DNA of 64,000 nucleotides from Neobacillus sp. SuZ13 (GTDB lineage Bacteria; Bacillota; Bacilli; Bacillales; Cytobacillaceae): the NCBI RefSeq assembly GCF_030123365.1, contig NZ_CP126107.1:605501-669500 (forward strand). The letters are read 5' to 3'. Made by a program: the position numbers and the translations under genes. Below the pieces are notes generated by a model, which worked only from the letters and a program-made list of their open reading frames with translations, was not told the origin of the DNA and searched no databases. Of this stretch, positions 35,326 through 44,686 are shown piece after piece; within the stretch, counting starts at the first letter, position 1, and every line of letters starts with the position of its first letter.

Positions 35326-35781
35326 ATGATGGATTATATGAAAATGGCTGCAGAGGCAACAATTAAAGGAATGAACAATAAAGTTGGAGGTCCATTTGGC
35401 GCAACAATTGTCCGTGGTGATGAAGTGATTGCTGCAGTAAGTAACACGATGATGAGAGATACAGATCCATCTGCACATGCAGAAATGGTTGCTATTCGAG
35501 AAGCTTGTAAGAAACTTGGAACCATGGATTTATCTGATTGTGTAATATACGCAACTTGTGAACCATGTCCAATGTGTGTCTCAGCCATCATTTGGACAGG
35601 AGTTAAAGAAGTTCATTATTGTAACACAAGAGATGATGCTCATGATCATGGTTTTTCTGATATGCACCTACGCAAATATTTAACAGGAGAAGATACAAGT
35701 GTGCTTAACATGATCAAAGTAGAAAAAAGAGAAGATTGTGATCATCTATTTGAGCATTTTCACAAACAAAATGAGAAGTAG
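35326..35781 (+). CDS. Guanine deaminase-like (CDA-fold) nucleobase deaminase
   Basis: A 151-aa cytidine-deaminase-fold hydrolase resembling B. subtilis GuaD. Zinc ligands and acid are H51-A-E53 and C81/C84 in CEPCPMC. The substrate pocket segment GGPFGATIV matches guanine/tRNA-adenosine deaminases. It probably deaminates a purine-like or other amino-heterocycle imported by the preceding permease. A GTAGGA/TCCTAC hairpin covers its stop (35778-35795). Confidence 0.85.
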   Translation: MMDYMKMAAEATIKGMNNKVGGPFGATIVRGDEVIAAVSNTMMRDTDPSAHAEMVAIREACKKLGTMDLSDCVIYATCEPCPMCVSAIIWTGVKEVHYCNTRDDAHDHGFSDMHLRKYLTGEDTSVLNMIKVEKREDCDHLFEHFHKQNEK

Positions 35782-35795
35782 GATTTCTGTCCTAC
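35778..35795 (+). other. Small hairpin at the deaminase stop codon
   Basis: GTAGGA-tttctg-TCCTAC spans the stop codon, with no T-run. It is probably an mRNA stability element rather than a terminator. Confidence 0.4.
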
Positions 35796-35858
35796 ACGTG
35801 AACACAAGAAAAGCAGTCAAATAAGCTTACTTCTGAATAATGAAAGGAGTTAATTGAA

Positions 35859-37328
35859 TTGATAACTAAATTAAAAGGAAGGTACGTAATTGGTTACGAT
35901 GGAGAAGACCACGTCTTAATTGAAAACGCAGAAGTCGTGTTTGAAAATGATAAGATCATCTTTGTTGGTAAAAATTTTCTTGGCGCTGTGGACAAGGTAA
36001 TCGATATGGGAAACTCCGTCATTAGTCCAGGGTTTATCGATTTAAATGCATTAGGTGATATTGACCACGATATTTTACATTTAGAGGCAAGGACAAACAG
36101 ACAGAATAACCTGCTTTGGTCTGAACAGTATATAAAAAACGGACACCATGAAGTCATGACAGCAAAAGAAGAGAATTTTAAATCTCTTTATGCCTACTCA
36201 CAACTGATTCTCCATGGGGTTACTACTGCGATGCCAATTACCTCGGTACTTTATAAAGAATGGGCAGAAACGTATGAAGAGCTTGCTGCAGCAGCAAACC
36301 ATGCTGGAAGTTTGGGATTAAGAATCTATCTTGGGCCAAGCTACCAATCTGGAATCAGGGTGGTAAAACCTGATGGGACGATCCATCTGTACTGGGATGA
36401 AGAAGCAGGAAAAGCTGGATTAAATGATGCTGTAAGGTTTATAGAAGAATTTGACGGAGCTTATGATGGATTAGTTAGGGGGATGCTGGCACCCGAACGA
36501 ATTGAATGTCAAACGTCAGAAAGTTTGACACAAACAAAATACTATAGTGATAAATTAGGAGTGCCAATTAAACTTCATGCAGCACAAGGAGCCTATGAAT
36601 ATCATTCCATAGTTGAAAAGCACGGTGTAACTCCCATTCGCTATTTATATGACCTTGGTTTTTTAGGGTCAAAAACAGGAATTCCGCATGCTCACTTTAT
36701 TGCTGGATATAGTGAAGCACATTCAGGTAAAGGTGATGATATAGCACTTCTGAAAGAAACGAATACAACGGTTATTCATTGTCCTTTAATAATTGGCAGG
36801 CATGCTTCGGCATTAGAATCATTTGCTAGATATAGACGGGCAGGTATCAATTTAGCACTTGGAACAGATACATTTCCGCCAGATATGTTTCAAAACATTC
36901 GAACAGGCAGCATGTTTTCCCGATTCATAGAAAAGGAAGTCGAGGGTTCCACGTACGCCGATTTCTTTCGGGCGGCCACACTTGGGGCAGCTGCGTTCCT
37001 TGGAAGGAATGACCTCGGCCGTTTAGCTGTTGGAGCGAAAGCGGATATTATTGCAATTGACTTAAATGGATATCATTTAGGAGTTCTCGATGATCCAATC
37101 CGAACAATAATTATGAGCGGAACAGGAAGAGACGTGAAACTATCCATAATAAACGGAAGGATTGTAATGAAGGACCAAAAAATACCTAATTTTGATTTAG
37201 AAGAAATAAAAACCAAGGGACAACAATATTTTAACAAAATGAGAAAAGGATATTTGGAAAGAGATTATCAGCAATTGACTGAAAGAGAATTATTTACTCC
37301 ATCATTTAAAATAGTAGATTCTATCTAA
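35859..37328 (+). CDS. Amidohydrolase family protein (TRZ/ATZ-like) lacking the HxH motif
   Basis: A 489-aa amidohydrolase-superfamily protein. Later metal and substrate residues appear in IKLHAAQGAYEYHS, IPHAHFIAGYSE, VIHCPLI and LALGTDTFPPDMF. C-terminal LAVGAKADIIAIDL and SGTGRDVKLSIINGRIV are typical of the chlorohydrolase/cytosine-deaminase branch. The first strand, normally GFIDxHxH, reads GFIDLNALGDIDHD, so the usual two metal-binding histidines are absent. This suits a mononuclear deaminase variant or a changed function. The start is TTG 35859, 9 nt after AAAGGAG. It is the last gene of the carbamoyltransferase operon. Confidence 0.85.
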   Translation: MITKLKGRYVIGYDGEDHVLIENAEVVFENDKIIFVGKNFLGAVDKVIDMGNSVISPGFIDLNALGDIDHDILHLEARTNRQNNLLWSEQYIKNGHHEVMTAKEENFKSLYAYSQLILHGVTTAMPITSVLYKEWAETYEELAAAANHAGSLGLRIYLGPSYQSGIRVVKPDGTIHLYWDEEAGKAGLNDAVRFIEEFDGAYDGLVRGMLAPERIECQTSESLTQTKYYSDKLGVPIKLHAAQGAYEYHSIVEKHGVTPIRYLYDLGFLGSKTGIPHAHFIAGYSEAHSGKGDDIALLKETNTTVIHCPLIIGRHASALESFARYRRAGINLALGTDTFPPDMFQNIRTGSMFSRFIEKEVEGSTYADFFRAATLGAAAFLGRNDLGRLAVGAKADIIAIDLNGYHLGVLDDPIRTIIMSGTGRDVKLSIINGRIVMKDQKIPNFDLEEIKTKGQQYFNKMRKGYLERDYQQLTERELFTPSFKIVDSI

Positions 37329-37340
37329 AATGAACAAAAG

Positions 37341-37406
37341 TAGTAAAGATAATGAAAAATAAAGTAAATATTTTCGAAATTAAATTATCTGAATATTTTT
37401 TATAAT
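37341..37406 (+). promoter_or_regulatory. Promoter region with direct repeats shared with the second lipoprotein gene
   Basis: AAGTAAATATT (37362-37372) with a weaker copy TAGTAAAGATA 21 bp upstream (37341-37351) lies before a TATAAT at 37401. There is no recognisable -35, suggesting an activator. The same core starts 38 bp before the TATAAT of the gene at 48857 (39 bp here). The AraC-type response regulator at 43151 is a candidate binder. Confidence 0.5.
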
Positions 37407-37454
37407 TAGATAAACAGTTATAAAGATGTTAAAAATATTCAGGAGGTATATTAC

Positions 37455-39020
37455 ATGGTGAAAAAATGGGGGTTAGGTAGATTTGTTCTGATTATGTTTA
37501 TGGTGTTTGTCATTACCGGCTGTTCGACAAGTAAGGATGTCAGCACAAAAGGCAATGGCAAAAACCCAGGATCTAAGGACGGGGGGACATTAGTGATTGC
37601 CCGATTGTCAGACGCAGAAAACTTAGACCAACAGTTTATGTCAACAATCAATGCTGCAAGTGTTACCCATCGCAAAATCTATGAGGGTTTAGTTGGTCGG
37701 GATCATAATGCTGAAATCCAGCCCTTGCTGGCGGAAAAATGGGAACAACTGGATGATACGACATGGGAGTTTAAATTACGAAAAGATGTTAAATTTCATG
37801 ATGGGTCAGCTTTTAATGCTAATGCTGTAAAAGCTACATTTGATCGACTATTAGACCCGAAAGTGGCATCTCCTAGAGCTATTGTCTTTAAAATGGTAAA
37901 AGAAGTAAAGGTAATTGATGACTACACCGTTCAGTTTATTTTATCGGAGCCGTTTGCTCCATTACTCTCTATTTTGGCTAGTCATGAAGGTGGGATTATT
38001 AGTCCAAAAACTATCGAGAAATACGGGAAAAGCATTATTAAAGAACCAAATGGGACAGGTCCATTTGTTTTCAAATCATGGACACCTGGACAAGAAATTG
38101 TATTAACAAAAAACAATAGTTATTGGGGAGATAAGGTGAAGGTCGATAAAGTCGTATTTAAGGTTGTACCAGAGGAAACCACTAGAATCTCCATGCTAGA
38201 AACAGGTGAAGCCCAAATAGCTGAACCCCTGTCTGTACCAATGATGGATACTGTAAAGGCTTCACAAGCAATCGATGTTTACCGTAGTGAAGGATATGGA
38301 ACAGAGTATATCGGCTTTAACGTTCAAAAGAAGCCATTTAATGATGAAAAGGTTCGAAAGGCCATAGCCCATGCTGTTGAAATAGATTCCATTATTAAAG
38401 GTGTCTACAATAATGTGGGGAAAAGGGCTAATTCCCTATTAGGCTCAAAGGTTTTCGGTTACCATCCAGATATGAAATCGTATAAATATAATTTAAATGA
38501 AGCAAAGAGATTACTAGCTGAAGCGGGTTACCCAAATGGTTTTGAAGTTACACTTAAAACGATGGACAGCAAAGAAAGAGTGAACATGGCAGAAGTACTA
38601 CAATCACAGTTAAAAGGTATCGGTGTCAAATTAAAAATACAGGTGTTGGAGTATGGTACCTTTGTTGACCAAGTAAATAAGGGTGACTCTGAGATGTTCA
38701 TCCTTAGCTGGAGAAATGCTACTGGTGATGCTGATTATAATCAATATAACCTTTTCCATACAAGCTCGCAGGGGGGAGCGGGAAATACCTTCTTTTACAG
38801 TAATAAAGAGGTTGACCAGATAATAGAAGCTGCACGCCGTGAAAAAGACCAAGAAAAACGAAAAGCATTATATGCACAGTCACAAGAAATAGAAATGAAA
38901 GAGGCAGTTTACATTCCTACTCGAGTGATTGAGAATTTAGCTGCTGTAGGAAAAAATGTAAAAGGTTTTTCTATTAGTCCATCAGGCTATTTAGAAATAA
39001 ATGATGTGTCAATTCAATAA
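37455..39020 (+). CDS. ABC transporter substrate-binding lipoprotein (SBP family 5)
   Basis: A 521-aa solute-binding protein of the peptide/nickel/opine family (SBP_bac_5). It has a lipoprotein signal peptide with lipobox VITGC (Cys about residue 23), then a Ser/Lys/Gly-rich linker. Family hallmarks include WEFKLRKDVKFHDGSAFNANAVKATFDRLLDP and GTGPFVFKSWTPGQEIVL. It delivers ligand to the DppBCDF-like permease encoded leftward at 44687-48563. It is a close paralogue of the protein at 48857. An AGGAGG RBS lies 8 nt before ATG. Confidence 0.92.
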   Translation: MVKKWGLGRFVLIMFMVFVITGCSTSKDVSTKGNGKNPGSKDGGTLVIARLSDAENLDQQFMSTINAASVTHRKIYEGLVGRDHNAEIQPLLAEKWEQLDDTTWEFKLRKDVKFHDGSAFNANAVKATFDRLLDPKVASPRAIVFKMVKEVKVIDDYTVQFILSEPFAPLLSILASHEGGIISPKTIEKYGKSIIKEPNGTGPFVFKSWTPGQEIVLTKNNSYWGDKVKVDKVVFKVVPEETTRISMLETGEAQIAEPLSVPMMDTVKASQAIDVYRSEGYGTEYIGFNVQKKPFNDEKVRKAIAHAVEIDSIIKGVYNNVGKRANSLLGSKVFGYHPDMKSYKYNLNEAKRLLAEAGYPNGFEVTLKTMDSKERVNMAEVLQSQLKGIGVKLKIQVLEYGTFVDQVNKGDSEMFILSWRNATGDADYNQYNLFHTSSQGGAGNTFFYSNKEVDQIIEAARREKDQEKRKALYAQSQEIEMKEAVYIPTRVIENLAAVGKNVKGFSISPSGYLEINDVSIQ

Positions 39021-39099
39021 GCTACAGTATAAAAGAGGGATACCTATTTTTGGGTAACCCCTTTTACCATGGTGGTTAATAAGGAAAGGATGAATAGAA

Positions 39100-40323
39100 A
39101 TGAATAGCAAGTATTGGTTAAAGAATGCACGTATGGAAACAGGGTACAAGGAAGAAAATGGAAGAGTTGTAGGAACGATGACTGAGGTATGTCATTTATT
39201 AATAGAGGATGGGAAAATTTCAAAAATAATTACTCCTTCTGAGCCCTTTGAATTTTTGTTACCTGTAATAGATGCAAAAGGCATGCTTTTGCTTCCTTCT
39301 TTCATCGAAAAGCATGTTCACCTTGATAAAACCTATATGGGTGATCAATGGCGGGCTAGTATCCCTGCTTCAGGTGTAATTGAACGATGTGAGATTGAAA
39401 AGAATATCCTGGCTTCTATCTCATCTAGCACACAAAAACGTGCGGAAGCCTTGCTTGAAGTATTACTATCATACGGATCCACCCATGTTAGAACGCATGT
39501 TGATATATATCCTGAGGTGAAATTGAAAAATTTAGAGGGAGTTCAGCACGCACTAGAATCTTATTCCAATAAACTGAGCGCTGAAATTGTTGCATTTGCC
39601 CAGCATGGCTTACTCCGTCCAGGGACAGTAGGGCTGATTAGGGAGGCTTTGAGAAATGGGGCAGGGATTGTCGGCGCTGTCGACCCAGCAACGGTCGACA
39701 ATAATATTGAAGCATCTTTGGTACAATTAATGGATTTAGCAGTAGAAGGTAATGCCGATATCGATTTGCATTTACATGATCCTGGTCACTTAGGTACTTT
39801 CACAATGAAACGTCTTGCCTATTTAACGAAGCAAGCTGGCTGGGAAGGAAGAGTAGCAATCAGTCATGCTTTTGGACTTGGAGATGTATCAAGAGAAGAA
39901 GCCGTTGATATGGCAAATTTATTAAGGGATGCAGGGATTTCAATTGTGACGAGCCTCCCAATTGGCAGAAACATTCCTCCTGTAAGCCTGCTCTCAGAAT
40001 GTGGTGTTAATGTGGCCATTGGAAATGATAATATTTTTGATTCGTGGTGGCCGACTGGTAATGGAGACGTTCTTGAAAGGCTTGGCCGACTAATTGAAAA
40101 ATGTCGATGGACAGATGAAGTTTCTCTCTCTCAAGCATTAAAATATATTACTGGAGGTTTGACTCCTTTAGACAGAGATGGCAGACAGCAATGGCCCAAA
40201 GAAGGGGATGCAGCCAATATGATTTTAGTAGAAGCAAGTTGTTCGGCTGAAGTCGTTGCTAGACGTTCAAACCGGAAGGCCGTCTTTTATCAAGGTAACT
40301 TGGTTTGTGGTTCTATTAATTAG
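39100..40323 (+). CDS. Cytosine deaminase-like amidohydrolase (first of three paralogues)
   Basis: A 407-aa CodA-type metal-dependent amidohydrolase. Metal ligands are visible in EKHVHLDKTYMG (HxH), FAQHG, IDLHLHDPGH, ISHAFG and the catalytic Asp in IGNDNIFDSW. The family deaminates cytosine, isoguanine or related ring amines or opens cyclic amides. It follows the SBP gene by 79 bp and forms an SBP-amidohydrolase module repeated at 48857-53001. The exact substrate is unknown. Confidence 0.87.
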   Translation: MNSKYWLKNARMETGYKEENGRVVGTMTEVCHLLIEDGKISKIITPSEPFEFLLPVIDAKGMLLLPSFIEKHVHLDKTYMGDQWRASIPASGVIERCEIEKNILASISSSTQKRAEALLEVLLSYGSTHVRTHVDIYPEVKLKNLEGVQHALESYSNKLSAEIVAFAQHGLLRPGTVGLIREALRNGAGIVGAVDPATVDNNIEASLVQLMDLAVEGNADIDLHLHDPGHLGTFTMKRLAYLTKQAGWEGRVAISHAFGLGDVSREEAVDMANLLRDAGISIVTSLPIGRNIPPVSLLSECGVNVAIGNDNIFDSWWPTGNGDVLERLGRLIEKCRWTDEVSLSQALKYITGGLTPLDRDGRQQWPKEGDAANMILVEASCSAEVVARRSNRKAVFYQGNLVCGSIN

Positions 40324-40333
40324 AAATACATTT

Positions 40334-40364
40334 TAAAGGGGATGAAAATATCATCCCCCTTTTG
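40334..40364. terminator. Bidirectional terminator between convergent genes
   Basis: GGGGATGA-aaata-TCATCCCC (40338-40358) is followed by CTTTT on the plus strand and preceded by TTTTAAA. It includes the stop of the leftward permease gene. Confidence 0.85.
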
Positions 40365-41823
40365 TCATATTTGCCAAATCCTTTTCTGTTCTATTGGAAT
40401 GTAATCGTTTGCTCCAATAGATAAATAGTACATATAGGATGACTGAAACGATGATCCCTGTAAACCATGATATATTATAAATAGGTTCGAGGAAATCAAT
40501 AAATCTACCAATTAAGCTAATACACCCAGCGAATAGAGTGGCACATAGTGCAGGCCAGTTAACTCCGTTTGAGAAACGGCTCATACTTTTGGAAAAATAT
40601 AAATCTTGTATAATGATTTCTCTTTTTTTAATAAGAAAATAGTCAGCAAGAATCACACCTATTACAGGACTTAACATTCCACCGACCATATTTAAAAAAG
40701 TAAATATGGTAGTAGGACTCTCCATTAGCTTCCATGGCATAATTAGTAATCCACTAACGGTACCAATGAAGGCACCTGATTTAAAGTTTAATTTTTTCGG
40801 TAATAATGAGGCTAATTGATACCCTGATGGAATAATGTTACCTAAAATGTTTACGGATAAGGTCGTTAAACAAATGGTTAGTAGAGAAAGAACAGTGACA
40901 AATTTACTATCAAATCGATTAATTACTTCAAGTACATTCCAGATAGGAACTCCAAAAGCAATTTCAGACCCAATGACGATGGTAATGCTTGCAACAGCAA
41001 ACAATAAATAAGTAATTACAAGCCCTGCAATTTGTCCGCATGATTGGCCTTTATTGGTGCGCGAATACCTAGTAACATCAGAAACGCTTAGTATTTGTGC
41101 CACCCATGTTGCTAATATCGCTGAAATACAGCTTAAGATAACCAAAATACTATTTCCTTCTACACCTTTCTCGCTGTAGTGTAAGATGGGGTTGATTCCA
41201 CCTGCTAAATTTATTGCCCAAATAGACATTCCACCAAAAACGACAAATACCATTGGAGAGAGGAACTTAGTAAACTTTCCTAACGCCTCTACCCCTGCAA
41301 AAATAAAACAGACATGAATCAACCAAAAGAGGAGAAGGGATATAAGATTGGCCAAATTTAATCCTAAAAAACTCCAATCTGCACCTAACGTTGGATAAGG
41401 CGCCCAAAATTCTGCAATTAAAATAGTTACTGCAAGGCTTCCAGCATATGTTTGTAGACCAAACCACATAATTGCGGCGATGATCCCCCTTAATACCCCT
41501 GGAATAATTGCTCCTTTGTTACCAAAAATGATCCGGAGCAAGATGGAGAAAGGGATTCCATATTTCCCCCCTGCATGGCCATTCAATGCCATCATTCCTG
41601 AGAGTATGATAGATGAAATCATAATGATAAAAAATACCTGCCATATCGACAACCCTAACGCAAAGAAACCACCAATGGTTATATAAGATGGAACATTATG
41701 AACCGAACCCATCCAAATGGAGAAGTAATGGCTAAACTTCCATGTTCTAGCTTCCGGTTTCGTTGGTAATAAATCTGTATTTTCAGCGAATGAATCATCA
41801 TAAATGACTTGGTTTTCTCCCAT
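40351..41823 (-). CDS. NCS1 family permease (second copy)
   Basis: A transporter of about 490 aa and 12 segments of the purine/cytosine/allantoin NCS1 family, paralogous to the one at 33796: HYFSIWMGSVHNVPSYITIGGFFALGL, SVSDVTRYSRT and NIIPSGYQLASLLPKK. I choose ATG 41823, 8 nt after GGAGGG; an ATG at 41847 overlaps the upstream stop (TAATG) with a poorer RBS. It is the last gene of the leftward operon after the symporter. Confidence 0.88.
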   Translation of the reverse strand: MGENQVIYDDSFAENTDLLPTKPEARTWKFSHYFSIWMGSVHNVPSYITIGGFFALGLSIWQVFFIIMISSIILSGMMALNGHAGGKYGIPFSILLRIIFGNKGAIIPGVLRGIIAAIMWFGLQTYAGSLAVTILIAEFWAPYPTLGADWSFLGLNLANLISLLLFWLIHVCFIFAGVEALGKFTKFLSPMVFVVFGGMSIWAINLAGGINPILHYSEKGVEGNSILVILSCISAILATWVAQILSVSDVTRYSRTNKGQSCGQIAGLVITYLLFAVASITIVIGSEIAFGVPIWNVLEVINRFDSKFVTVLSLLTICLTTLSVNILGNIIPSGYQLASLLPKKLNFKSGAFIGTVSGLLIMPWKLMESPTTIFTFLNMVGGMLSPVIGVILADYFLIKKREIIIQDLYFSKSMSRFSNGVNWPALCATLFAGCISLIGRFIDFLEPIYNISWFTGIIVSVILYVLFIYWSKRLHSNRTEKDLANMTKGG

Positions 41824-41846
41824 AGTGGCTTCCCTCCAATCTTCCA

Positions 41847-43154
41847 TTAATCCTTGATCCTAGCGGATACTGTTTGGAAAATATAAACTAATAGACAAAT
41901 AACTCCAGAAATAATGAAGCTAATCCAGACGATAGTTAAATTATTATTAAGCGGAATAAAAATATAGCTTCCCAAGGCACCAATCAACGAGGAAAAGGGA
42001 ATGATTACTGGAATTGATTTGTTACTAAGAATAATAAATAATATCGGGACAATGAGGGCAGCGTAAATATTCCCAGAGAAAAACAATAATTGCAGCGGTG
42101 CAGGGTTAAAAATACTCACGATAATTAGTAAACAAACACAAATACTTCCTGAAAAAATATAAGTGAATTTAAATCTTTCACGGTCAGTTAAAGGGCGAAA
42201 TAGTTCAATAATATTCTTTACAACCAAGGTAGTCGTAGCATGTAGTTCGGCACTGATTGCTGACGAAATCGTACTAAAGCAAAAAAGCACGAATAAAACA
42301 ATGAGCATGGTTGATTGTATTTTATCTACAAGTTCAAATAGCAACGAATAGATATCTTTATAGCTTCTGCCAAACATAATAATCATTAGCAGGGAGGTTA
42401 GGGCAAGCGGAATTGTGGCCCAAATTACTCCTGCAAGAGTAAAAGTGATTCGAACCTTTTCTTTTTTGATGATAAATACTCGCTGCCATGTGGCTCGATC
42501 AATCAAAACCTGCCCAAAGCCAATCAAAATGGCCGTGAAAATAAACAAAATTGAATCTGTATTTTTATAGAATAAAATATAAGGATGAAATAGCTTGATT
42601 CCTTCATAAACAGGATGGACACCTTCCTGAATATAAAAATAGACAGGAATGATCAAAACAGCTCCGAAGATCAAAGAGACATTAACACCTGATAACTGAT
42701 GGAGCCGCTGCATGCCGCCAACACCGCCTAGAAAAAAACAAAAGCCTAAAAACAATAACATTCCCATAAAAACCGGCATTGGGAATAGGATATGTATGAG
42801 GATTCCAGCACCCATTGCTTGGATAAACAGGGATTGCATGCTGGTAATGAGAAGTATAATAATGACATACCAATACCCACTTGGTGATAACCTTTTCCTC
42901 AGTACATCTCCAATCGTTTGCGCATCGGGGAATTTTTCTTTAATGATTTTTGCTAAAAATCCAAACAATATGAGGGCTAACGCTCCCATTAAAGAATAGC
43001 CTATTCCACCAGTTAATCCGTATTTAATTAAGGTTTCTGGAGAAGAAAGGATCGTATTTCCTGTTATCCACCTCGCTAATAGACTAACGACCCCAAAGCT
43101 TACCCCCAATTTAATCGTACCGCTTATATATAATTGATAAGAACTTCTATTCAA
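41847..43154 (-). CDS. Sodium:solute symporter family (SSS) transporter
   Basis: A 435-aa membrane protein with about 12-13 hydrophobic segments. RWITGNTILSSPETLIKYGLTGGIGYSL, GFGQVLIDRATWQRVFIIKKE and FCFSTISSAISAELHA are characteristic of the SSS family (proline, pantothenate, urea-type carriers). It starts with a TTG whose codon overlaps the response-regulator stop (4-bp overlap), with AAAGGAG inside that gene. It may carry a related nitrogen compound or act as a sensor partner of the two-component system. Confidence 0.83.
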   Translation of the reverse strand: MNRSSYQLYISGTIKLGVSFGVVSLLARWITGNTILSSPETLIKYGLTGGIGYSLMGALALILFGFLAKIIKEKFPDAQTIGDVLRKRLSPSGYWYVIIILLITSMQSLFIQAMGAGILIHILFPMPVFMGMLLFLGFCFFLGGVGGMQRLHQLSGVNVSLIFGAVLIIPVYFYIQEGVHPVYEGIKLFHPYILFYKNTDSILFIFTAILIGFGQVLIDRATWQRVFIIKKEKVRITFTLAGVIWATIPLALTSLLMIIMFGRSYKDIYSLLFELVDKIQSTMLIVLFVLFCFSTISSAISAELHATTTLVVKNIIELFRPLTDRERFKFTYIFSGSICVCLLIIVSIFNPAPLQLLFFSGNIYAALIVPILFIILSNKSIPVIIPFSSLIGALGSYIFIPLNNNLTIVWISFIISGVICLLVYIFQTVSARIKD

Positions 43155-43843
43155 CGGTAGGTCTCCTTTAAGCGATAGTCACTCGGTGATTGTCCAGTTA
43201 TTTTCCGAAAGATTTGACTAAAGTAATGTTGGCTATTAAAACCACATCTTTCTGAGATCGTGCTTATACTTAAATCAGGATGATTAATTAACATTTTTTG
43301 AGCTTCCTTTAACCGATATTCATTTAAATATTCAGAGAAACCCATACCTACTTCTTCGTGGAATTTTCTGCTTAAATAGGCAGGGTTAATGTGTATCTTT
43401 GAAGCTAAATAATTTAATGTTAATTTTTCACTATATTCCTGATGTATAATTTGTAAAGCGTTTACGATTTGATCTGTATACCGTCCCAATCGCTCATACC
43501 TTCTTAATACGTTCAAAAGTTCTTCTTCAATGACAGGTTTGGTAATGTAATCAACCACACCAATTCTTATCGAAAGCTGAGCATATTCAAAATTTTGAAA
43601 AGCAGTAACCATGATAATATCCATTGAATAAGAGCGTGTGAGTTCCATCGCTAATTCCAAACCAGATTTACCCGGAAGCTGGATATCAAGAAATGCAAGA
43701 AAGATGTCATGTTTTTTGACTATTTGTATGGCTTGTGAAGCATCTAGAGCCTTAAAAAATTTCCAGTTTGGAAACTCTTTTTGAATTAAATATTCAAGCA
43801 GTTCCAATTCCAGTGGTTCATCATCTACTAAAAGGATATTCAT
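43151..43843 (-). CDS. Response regulator with AraC-type DNA-binding domain
   Basis: A 230-aa YesN-like regulator. The receiver domain (1-120) has DD7-8, phospho-acceptor D53 (FLDIQLPG), T in MVTAF and K in ITKPV. The C-terminal AraC/XylS domain (about 130-228) has two helix-turn-helix units: LTLNYLASKIHINPAYLSRKF, and LSISTISERCGFNSQHYFSQIFRKITGQSPSDYR. It is paired with the kinase gene 11 bp upstream. It probably controls the nearby transporter and amidohydrolase genes. Confidence 0.92.
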   Translation of the reverse strand: MNILLVDDEPLELELLEYLIQKEFPNWKFFKALDASQAIQIVKKHDIFLAFLDIQLPGKSGLELAMELTRSYSMDIIMVTAFQNFEYAQLSIRIGVVDYITKPVIEEELLNVLRRYERLGRYTDQIVNALQIIHQEYSEKLTLNYLASKIHINPAYLSRKFHEEVGMGFSEYLNEYRLKEAQKMLINHPDLSISTISERCGFNSQHYFSQIFRKITGQSPSDYRLKETYR

Positions 43844-43854
43844 TTCGATGCCCC

Positions 43855-44595
43855 CTATCCTAGTACAAGTGGGAAAACGGCTAGCACACTGGTACCTTCT
43901 TCTGAAGTTATTAATTTTACTGAAGTATGTTTTCCTTGAAAGAGCAGATCAAGCCTTTTTGCAATATTATCTAAACCCAGCCCATCTTTATGTGAATGGA
44001 CTTCCTGTCCATCTAAGGCATTGTTCCATACAGTAACATAAACTTCCGTCTGGTTCTTTTCAATAATAATCTTTAAAAAAGCCTCACCTATATGCTTGTC
44101 AAATGAATGCTTAAAAGCGTTTTCAACAAGAGTTTGAATTAAAAAAGGGATGATAACTGCCTTTTCGACCGTTGAATCCATTGATATTTCATAATGAAGT
44201 CTGTCTCGGAACCTTATTTTTTGTATTTCCAAATAATAATTAATATAGGATAATTCCTCATTAATTGTTATTAAAGGTGTATTTGTTTTATATTTAAACT
44301 TAAGCAATCTTGAAAGAGATTCAATCGAGTGAATTAATTCTGTTTTTCTGTCTAATCTTGCGAGGCTTAATATGGAATTTAATGTATTAAAGAGGAAATG
44401 TGGTTGGATTTCCTGATTTAATTGATTATATAGGGCAGTTTGCAGTTCTTTTTCAAGAGCAATTTCCCTTGTTTGTTTTTCTAAAAGATCAATTCGTTTT
44501 TCAAATATAAATAAGAACAGCAAAGTAAATGCACCAATTAAAGGGGCTAAGACACATAACATAATGTAGATGGAGAAAGCTTCAATATTAAGCAT
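43855..44595 (-). CDS. LytS/YesM-type sensor histidine kinase
   Basis: A kinase of about 246 aa with one N-terminal membrane segment (residues 8-31), a short coiled linker, the His_kinase domain with phospho-accepting H66 in QPHFLFNTLNS, and an HATPase_c domain (IPFLIQTLVENAFKHSF; GLGLDNIAKRLDLLF). There is no extracytoplasmic sensing domain, so it may sense through a partner such as an adjacent transporter. The start is ATG 44595 after AAAGGAG at a slightly long spacing. The longer frame to 44724 overlaps the ABC ATPase gene and the terminator. Confidence 0.88.
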   Translation of the reverse strand: MLNIEAFSIYIMLCVLAPLIGAFTLLFLFIFEKRIDLLEKQTREIALEKELQTALYNQLNQEIQPHFLFNTLNSILSLARLDRKTELIHSIESLSRLLKFKYKTNTPLITINEELSYINYYLEIQKIRFRDRLHYEISMDSTVEKAVIIPFLIQTLVENAFKHSFDKHIGEAFLKIIIEKNQTEVYVTVWNNALDGQEVHSHKDGLGLDNIAKRLDLLFQGKHTSVKLITSEEGTSVLAVFPLVLG

Positions 44596-44621
44596 TATAC
44601 GAGATTCTCCTTTAGATGTAG

Positions 44622-44646
44622 AAAAAGGGAGTTTAAAAATACTCCC
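44622..44646 (-). terminator. Terminator between the ABC operon and the two-component genes
   Basis: Minus-strand GGGAGT-atttttaa-ACTCCC is followed by TTTTTCT. It ends the ABC transporter transcript, though readthrough into the kinase gene is possible. Confidence 0.8.
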
Positions 44647-44686
44647 TATTTTATTATTATAAAGTTTTTTATTTCTAATATAACAG

